The notes under the pieces are model-generated. The model saw only the letters and a program-made list of their open reading frames with translations. It was not told the origin of the DNA and ran no database searches. This document shows, in pieces, positions 6,726-9,218 of a stretch of 9,218 bases of DNA. Each line of letters begins with the position of its first letter. Position 1 is the first letter of the stretch. The stretch covers positions 1 through 9,218 of the forward strand of contig URSW01000049.1 in assembly GCA_900550625.1 (NCBI GenBank). The letters run 5' to 3'. The DNA comes from an uncultured Eubacteriales bacterium (lineage in GTDB: Bacteria; Bacillota; Clostridia; Oscillospirales; CAG-272). Made by a program: the position numbers and the translations under genes.

Positions 6726-6836
6726 CCTTACACTCGGAGTATGAGGACTTTGAACGGGTGACCGTAACCTTGGAGTGACCCTACCCTCGGAGGTGCGACC
6801 GTACCTTCGGATGGGTTACCGTGCCTTCGGAGAGGG
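6724..6836. repeat. Degenerate tandem repeats, about 20-base period
   Basis: Starting at the stop codon of the GNAT gene, about six imperfect units follow one another: starts at 6724, 6746 (short, poor), 6760 (17 bases), 6777, 6797 and 6817. The last three are spaced exactly 20 bases. A rough consensus is GACCGTACCTTCGGAGNGGT. The period is not a multiple of three and no start codon or ribosome site is attached, so it is not read as coding. Confidence 0.65.
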
Positions 6837-6866
6837 CGCGCTCACATAGGAAATTTTCACGAACGG

Positions 6867-6881
6867 CGCGGCTCTGCCGCG
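6867..6881. repeat. Short GC-rich hairpin
   Basis: CGCGGC (6867-6872) with GCCGCG (6876-6881) across TCT. It lies between the tandem repeats and the promoter at 6988. It lacks a T-tract. The rest of 6837-6987 shows no gene; a further five-base hairpin, CCGCC/GGCGG (6972-6984), ends just before the -35 box. Confidence 0.45.
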
Positions 6882-6987
6882 TGAGGCTGTACCGCATCAC
6901 ATTGCTTTTCACCGTAAAGCGGAAAGAACCGTTTCGTCAAAGACCGGGCGCGCGGCGAGAAATCGGCCGCACCGCCCTCGGCGGGGA

Positions 6988-7016
6988 TTGACTTTTTCTC
7001 CGATTTACTGTATACT
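6988..7016 (+). promoter_or_regulatory. Sigma-A type promoter for the YcxB-like gene
   Basis: TTGACT (6988-6993), 17 bases, TATACT (7011-7016): one mismatch per hexamer and ideal spacing. Transcription would start near 7023, giving a leader of about 120 bases before the gene at 7142. Confidence 0.78.
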
Positions 7017-7141
7017 GTCGGTACGGCTCCCTCGCCTGTGCAAGTCTCACGCCGCCGCGCTTCATTTCGACGGCGAACGCGGGAAAACGGATGCATGATC
7101 GGACTCGGCGCGGCGGACGCAAATTCGGTATGAGGTATACC

Positions 7142-7672
7142 ATGGAGATAAAAGCAACGGGAAAGCTTACCCTTGACGCGATCGGCACGCTTCTGCATGC
7201 GACAATGTTCAGGGGAAAAAGCCCTAAAAGAGAGATCGTGAAAATTTCCGCGGTGATTGCGCTGCTGATTGCATTTTCTCTGGTTTGGCTGCTTCTGTTC
7301 GAGAACGCCGAGTTCTTTGCGTATATGCTTGCCGTCGCCGTGATGATTATACTTATGCTTGTATACGGGTGGTTTATTCTTCCGAGAATCAGATATAAAG
7401 CTCTCGGAAACATGAAGGACTTCGTAAACGAGTACACCTTTGGCGAGGAGTCGTTTACGGTCAGCGGAGATAACGGCGAGTACTCCGAAAATACGGAAAC
7501 ACGGTATTCGGCAATTTCAAAGGTCATCGAAACGGAAAAATATATCTTCATTTTCCAGACTCCGAGCTGCGCGCTTGTTTTGGAAAAATCAACGGTCGTC
7601 GGCGATATATCTCAGATAAGGTACAGACTGAGATCGGTGCAGAACATGAAATATATCTTCTGCCTGTGCTGA
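7142..7672 (+). CDS. YcxB-like membrane protein
   Basis: 176 residues from ATG 7142, chosen because GAGGT (7132-7136) is five bases upstream; in-frame ATGs at 7091 and 7130 have poorer ribosome sites. Two hydrophobic segments (about 33-53 and 57-80) are followed by a soluble domain: FGEESFTVSGDNGEYSENT (100-118), then YSAISKVIETEKYIFIF (122-138), then ALVLEKSTVVGDISQIRYRL (144-163). This fold and order match the YcxB-like C-terminal domain, a small bPH-like beta domain found behind two helices in many Firmicutes proteins. No enzymatic residues are apparent and the biological role of the family is unknown. The last dozen residues, with two cysteines, differ from the usual ending. It has its own promoter. 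Confidence 0.72.
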   Translation: MEIKATGKLTLDAIGTLLHATMFRGKSPKREIVKISAVIALLIAFSLVWLLLFENAEFFAYMLAVAVMIILMLVYGWFILPRIRYKALGNMKDFVNEYTFGEESFTVSGDNGEYSENTETRYSAISKVIETEKYIFIFQTPSCALVLEKSTVVGDISQIRYRLRSVQNMKYIFCLC

Positions 7673-7717
7673 GAATCGCCGCCATATAAACGGAAAAACA
7701 CGCCCGATATCGCTTTC

Positions 7718-7736
7718 GACCGCCCGAGCGGTCTTT
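7718..7736 (+). terminator. Weak intrinsic terminator candidate
   Basis: GACCGC (7718-7723) with GCGGTC (7728-7733) around CCGA, followed by only three T's. It is 45 bases after the YcxB-like stop, the right place for a terminator, but the T-tract is short, so read-through into the SPFH gene is likely. Confidence 0.45.
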
Positions 7737-7777
7737 GCGCGGGGTGAAAAACATAAAAATCACAAAGAGATAATAAA

Positions 7778-7805
7778 GAAAGGAAGCTTTCGCAAATCGG
7801 AAGCT
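7778..7805 (+). promoter_or_regulatory. Second alternative-hairpin site ahead of a gene
   Basis: GAAAG (7778-7782) can pair with CTTTC (7787-7791) around GAAG. Alternatively AGCTTTCG (7785-7792) can pair with CGGAAGCT (7798-7805, one G-U) around CAAAT. The second form covers GGAAG (7799-7803), the only ribosome-site-like string before ATG 7817, though it is 13 bases from the start, which is long. The first 16 bases (7778-7793) equal 4742-4757. Confidence 0.4.
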
Positions 7806-7816
7806 GCAGTGAAAAA

Positions 7817-8716
7817 ATGAATTTGGTTTTTGCATTTATCGGACTTGCCGTCGCAGTCGTCGGAATCATCGTCGGACTGAAAAAGTCAAAGCGCATCATG
7901 CCCGCGTGCATCATAATCGGCGTCGCGGTCTTCGTCGTCGGATGCTGCTTTACGATCGTGCCCACGGGATATACGGGAGTGCGCACCACCTTCGGTCAGG
8001 TCTCGAAAAACATCGTACCGCAGGGCTTTAACCTGAAGGTACCGTTCGTTCAGACGATCGAGCTTGTAAACAACAAGCAGCAGGATACGAAGATCGTGGC
8101 GCAGGTCTGGGGCGAATCGTCGGAGAAAATTCCGGTATACGCTACCGAGATCACCGTTACGTTCCAGGTGGAATCGGGAAGATCGGCGTGGATCTTCAGC
8201 AACGTGACGGATACGAAGGATCTCATAACGCAGAGTCTCGTTTCCTCCGCGATAAAGTCGGCGATGGTCGAGCTTCCCGCCTCCGAGGTCACGGTACGCT
8301 CCAAGATCGAGCCTCTTGTGAAGGAGGAGCTTGCGGAATCGATCGATGAGAAGTACGGGAGCGATACCATTTCCGTGCTGAAGGTCGTGATAGATCAGAT
8401 GGATTTCGAGGAAAGCTACAACAACGCGATCTCCGATAAGTCCATCGCAATGCAGCGTCAGGCTCAGCAGGAAATCGAGAACAACACCGCGATAGCGAAA
8501 GCCGAGGCGGATAAAAAGGTAGCTATCGCCAATGCAGAGGCAGAGGCGGAGGCAACGCGCATCGCGGCGGAAGCCGAGGCTGCGGCGAATAAGCTTATCG
8601 CCGAGTCTCTCACGGACGAGATTCTGAAATCGAAGTTCTACGAGAAGTGGGACGGCAAACTCCCGAGCGTCATGGGCGACAACGCGGTCATAAGCAACAT
8701 CGGAGAGACGAAATAA
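7817..8716 (+). CDS. SPFH/Band 7 (prohibitin-like) membrane protein
   Basis: 299 residues. Two N-terminal membrane segments (about 2-20 and 29-47) are followed by the SPFH domain: VPTGYTGVRTTFGQV (48-62), GFNLKVPFVQTIELVN (70-85), ITVTFQVES (112-120), a helix with LVSSAIKSAM (141-150), and ISVLKVVIDQMDF (185-197). Residues about 205-262 are Ala/Glu-rich (EAEAEATRIAAEAEAAANK), a predicted coiled coil for oligomer formation. Proteins of this family form large rings in the inner membrane and act as scaffolds, often near FtsH-type proteases or in lipid microdomains. No protease or NfeD partner is next to it. ATG 7817 is the first start in this frame, but its ribosome site is weak and may be folded in a hairpin. 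Closest described relatives would be bacterial prohibitin/HflC-like proteins. Confidence 0.88.
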   Translation: MNLVFAFIGLAVAVVGIIVGLKKSKRIMPACIIIGVAVFVVGCCFTIVPTGYTGVRTTFGQVSKNIVPQGFNLKVPFVQTIELVNNKQQDTKIVAQVWGESSEKIPVYATEITVTFQVESGRSAWIFSNVTDTKDLITQSLVSSAIKSAMVELPASEVTVRSKIEPLVKEELAESIDEKYGSDTISVLKVVIDQMDFEESYNNAISDKSIAMQRQAQQEIENNTAIAKAEADKKVAIANAEAEAEATRIAAEAEAAANKLIAESLTDEILKSKFYEKWDGKLPSVMGDNAVISNIGETK

Positions 8717-8786
8717 GCTTATTCGGATAATTTCGCGTGCGGTGAGAGGAAGCGCTGCTCCGGGAAAACGACCGAGCGAAGAGGAT

Positions 8787-8819
8787 AAAAGCTCTGCGGA
8801 TACTGCCGCAGAGCTTTTT
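8787..8819 (+). terminator. Strong intrinsic terminator after the SPFH gene
   Basis: A perfect 13-base stem, AAAAGCTCTGCGG (8787-8799) with CCGCAGAGCTTTT (8806-8818), six-base loop, ending in five T's. The left arm starts with four A's, so it could also stop transcription arriving from the right, for example from the IS at the window end. Confidence 0.9.
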
Positions 8820-8820
8820 G

Positions 8821-9088
8821 CGCTTTACGGCAGATCGACGGATTCGGAAAAATCGCGGAAAATCGCGCACCGATTCGGATGAAACGCCGATTATCCATAA
8901 ACCGAAGGTGCGCCGCCGCGCCGCCGTGTCGGGCGAAAGCATGGATTAAGGGACAGGCGGCGAGACGGCGGAGGCGGAGAGCAGACACCGTAAAATCCCG
9001 CCGGGCGCGGTGACAGTGGCGTGACCGTGAGCGTCTGCGCGGCGGATTATCCGCGGAGAGGTCCCCGAAGTGCTTCGCTTTCAAAATA
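8821..9088. other. Gene-free stretch between terminator and IS edge
   Basis: No ORF here looks like a protein; the reading frames are Arg-rich shadows. A 13-base palindrome GCGGATTATCCGC lies at 9042-9054, and AAAATCGCG is present twice close together (about 8849-8867). No promoter is recognised. Confidence 0.5.
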
Positions 9089-9218
9089 TGTCCCGCCGTG
9101 AGAAAAATTTCGGAAAATGTCGGTTTGTCAATGATATGTTACATTGTGCTTCAAAAAATTATTGAGAGTAGCCTTGGGTGAAATCCAGTTAAGCGGACGC
9201 ATGGGAAAGTTATTGTAT
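9089..9218 (-). mobile_element. End of an insertion sequence entering from the right (partial)
   Basis: The DNA becomes AT-rich near 9100 and a - strand frame resembling a transposase C-terminus ends at 9128. Between that stop and about 9089 is a short stretch with TGTC three times (9089, 9118, 9126), two of them in similar context (AAAATATGTCCC and GGAAAATGTCGG). This looks like the repeated terminal sites of some integrase-type IS elements. The outer edge at TGTCCC 9089 is a guess from a TG-type end; the other end and any target duplication are outside the window. Confidence 0.45.
9128..9218 (-). CDS. Transposase/integrase-core protein, C-terminal fragment
   Basis: On the - strand, 29 residues are read from the window edge to a TGA at 9130-9128. 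They include YNNFPMRPLNWISP and LNNFLKHNVTYH. A closing Y-N-x-x-x-x-RP-L-x-W-x-SP-x-x-x-L segment is typical of DDE integrase-core transposases (IS3-, IS30- or IS481-like). The catalytic D, D and E residues are outside the window. Codons such as AAT, TTT, TTG and ACT differ from the GC-rich choices of the neighbours. The exact IS family cannot be decided from so short a piece, and the call would fall if the frame does not continue to the right. Confidence 0.5.
   Translation of the reverse strand, partial: YNNFPMRPLNWISPKATLNNFLKHNVTYH

Noticed and set aside
8719..9084. - strand frame of 121 codons behind the SPFH gene
   Set aside because: Arg-rich, spans the strong terminator at 8787-8819 and resembles no known family.
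9125..9153. TTGTCA as a + strand promoter near the end
   Set aside because: No -10 at the right distance; the bases are better explained as IS terminal repeats.
9162..9218. + strand start of a new gene (TTG 9162 or ATG 9201)
   Set aside because: No ribosome site, unfamiliar translation, and the opposite strand gives a transposase-like sequence.

Overview
The window looks like chromosomal DNA of a low-to-moderate-GC Gram-positive relative, most likely an uncultured gut-type clostridium. This rests on the gene families (a two-gene ECF vitamin-type transporter, a LiaF-like membrane protein, a YcxB-like protein, GNAT enzymes), strong AGGAGG-type ribosome binding sites and textbook sigma-A promoters. 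Every intact gene is on the + strand. I recognise families rather than named orthologues, so few gene symbols are given.

Layout. (1) 1-1088: the end of an ECF-type ABC ATPase, overlapping by four bases (GTGA) an ECF S component, closed by a good intrinsic terminator. (2) 1089-4409: a promoter region with a perfect TTGACA-17-TATAAT, then a LiaF-like four-TM protein with VFGGV repeats, an ABC ATPase and a 12-TM permease, spaced as one operon. (3) 4410-4777: a 368-base gene-free stretch packed with hairpins. (4) 4778-5707: a membrane-anchored flavodoxin-like protein. (5) 5708-5903: the C-terminal remnant of a lost GNAT acetyltransferase. (6) 5904-6725: an intact GNAT acetyltransferase with a GTG start. 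(7) 6726-7141: degenerate 20-base tandem repeats, then a clear promoter. (8) 7142-7672: a YcxB-like two-TM protein. (9) 7817-8716: an SPFH/prohibitin-like membrane protein with a strong terminator. (10) 8821-9088: no gene seen. (11) 9089-9218: what looks like the end of an insertion sequence, its transposase entering from the right on the - strand.

Functional picture. The window is mostly membrane biology: an uptake system for an unknown micronutrient, an export-type ABC system paired with an envelope-stress-type protein, a membrane flavodoxin, and an SPFH scaffold protein. The most unusual signals are non-coding. One is a 12-base motif (GGAAGCTTTCGC) found in three intergenic regions, two of them as alternative hairpins just ahead of start codons. 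Another is the hairpin-dense interval 4410-4777. The others are the acetyltransferase remnant, the tandem repeats and the IS edge. I see no CRISPR array, tRNA or rRNA, and no convincing novel defence system.
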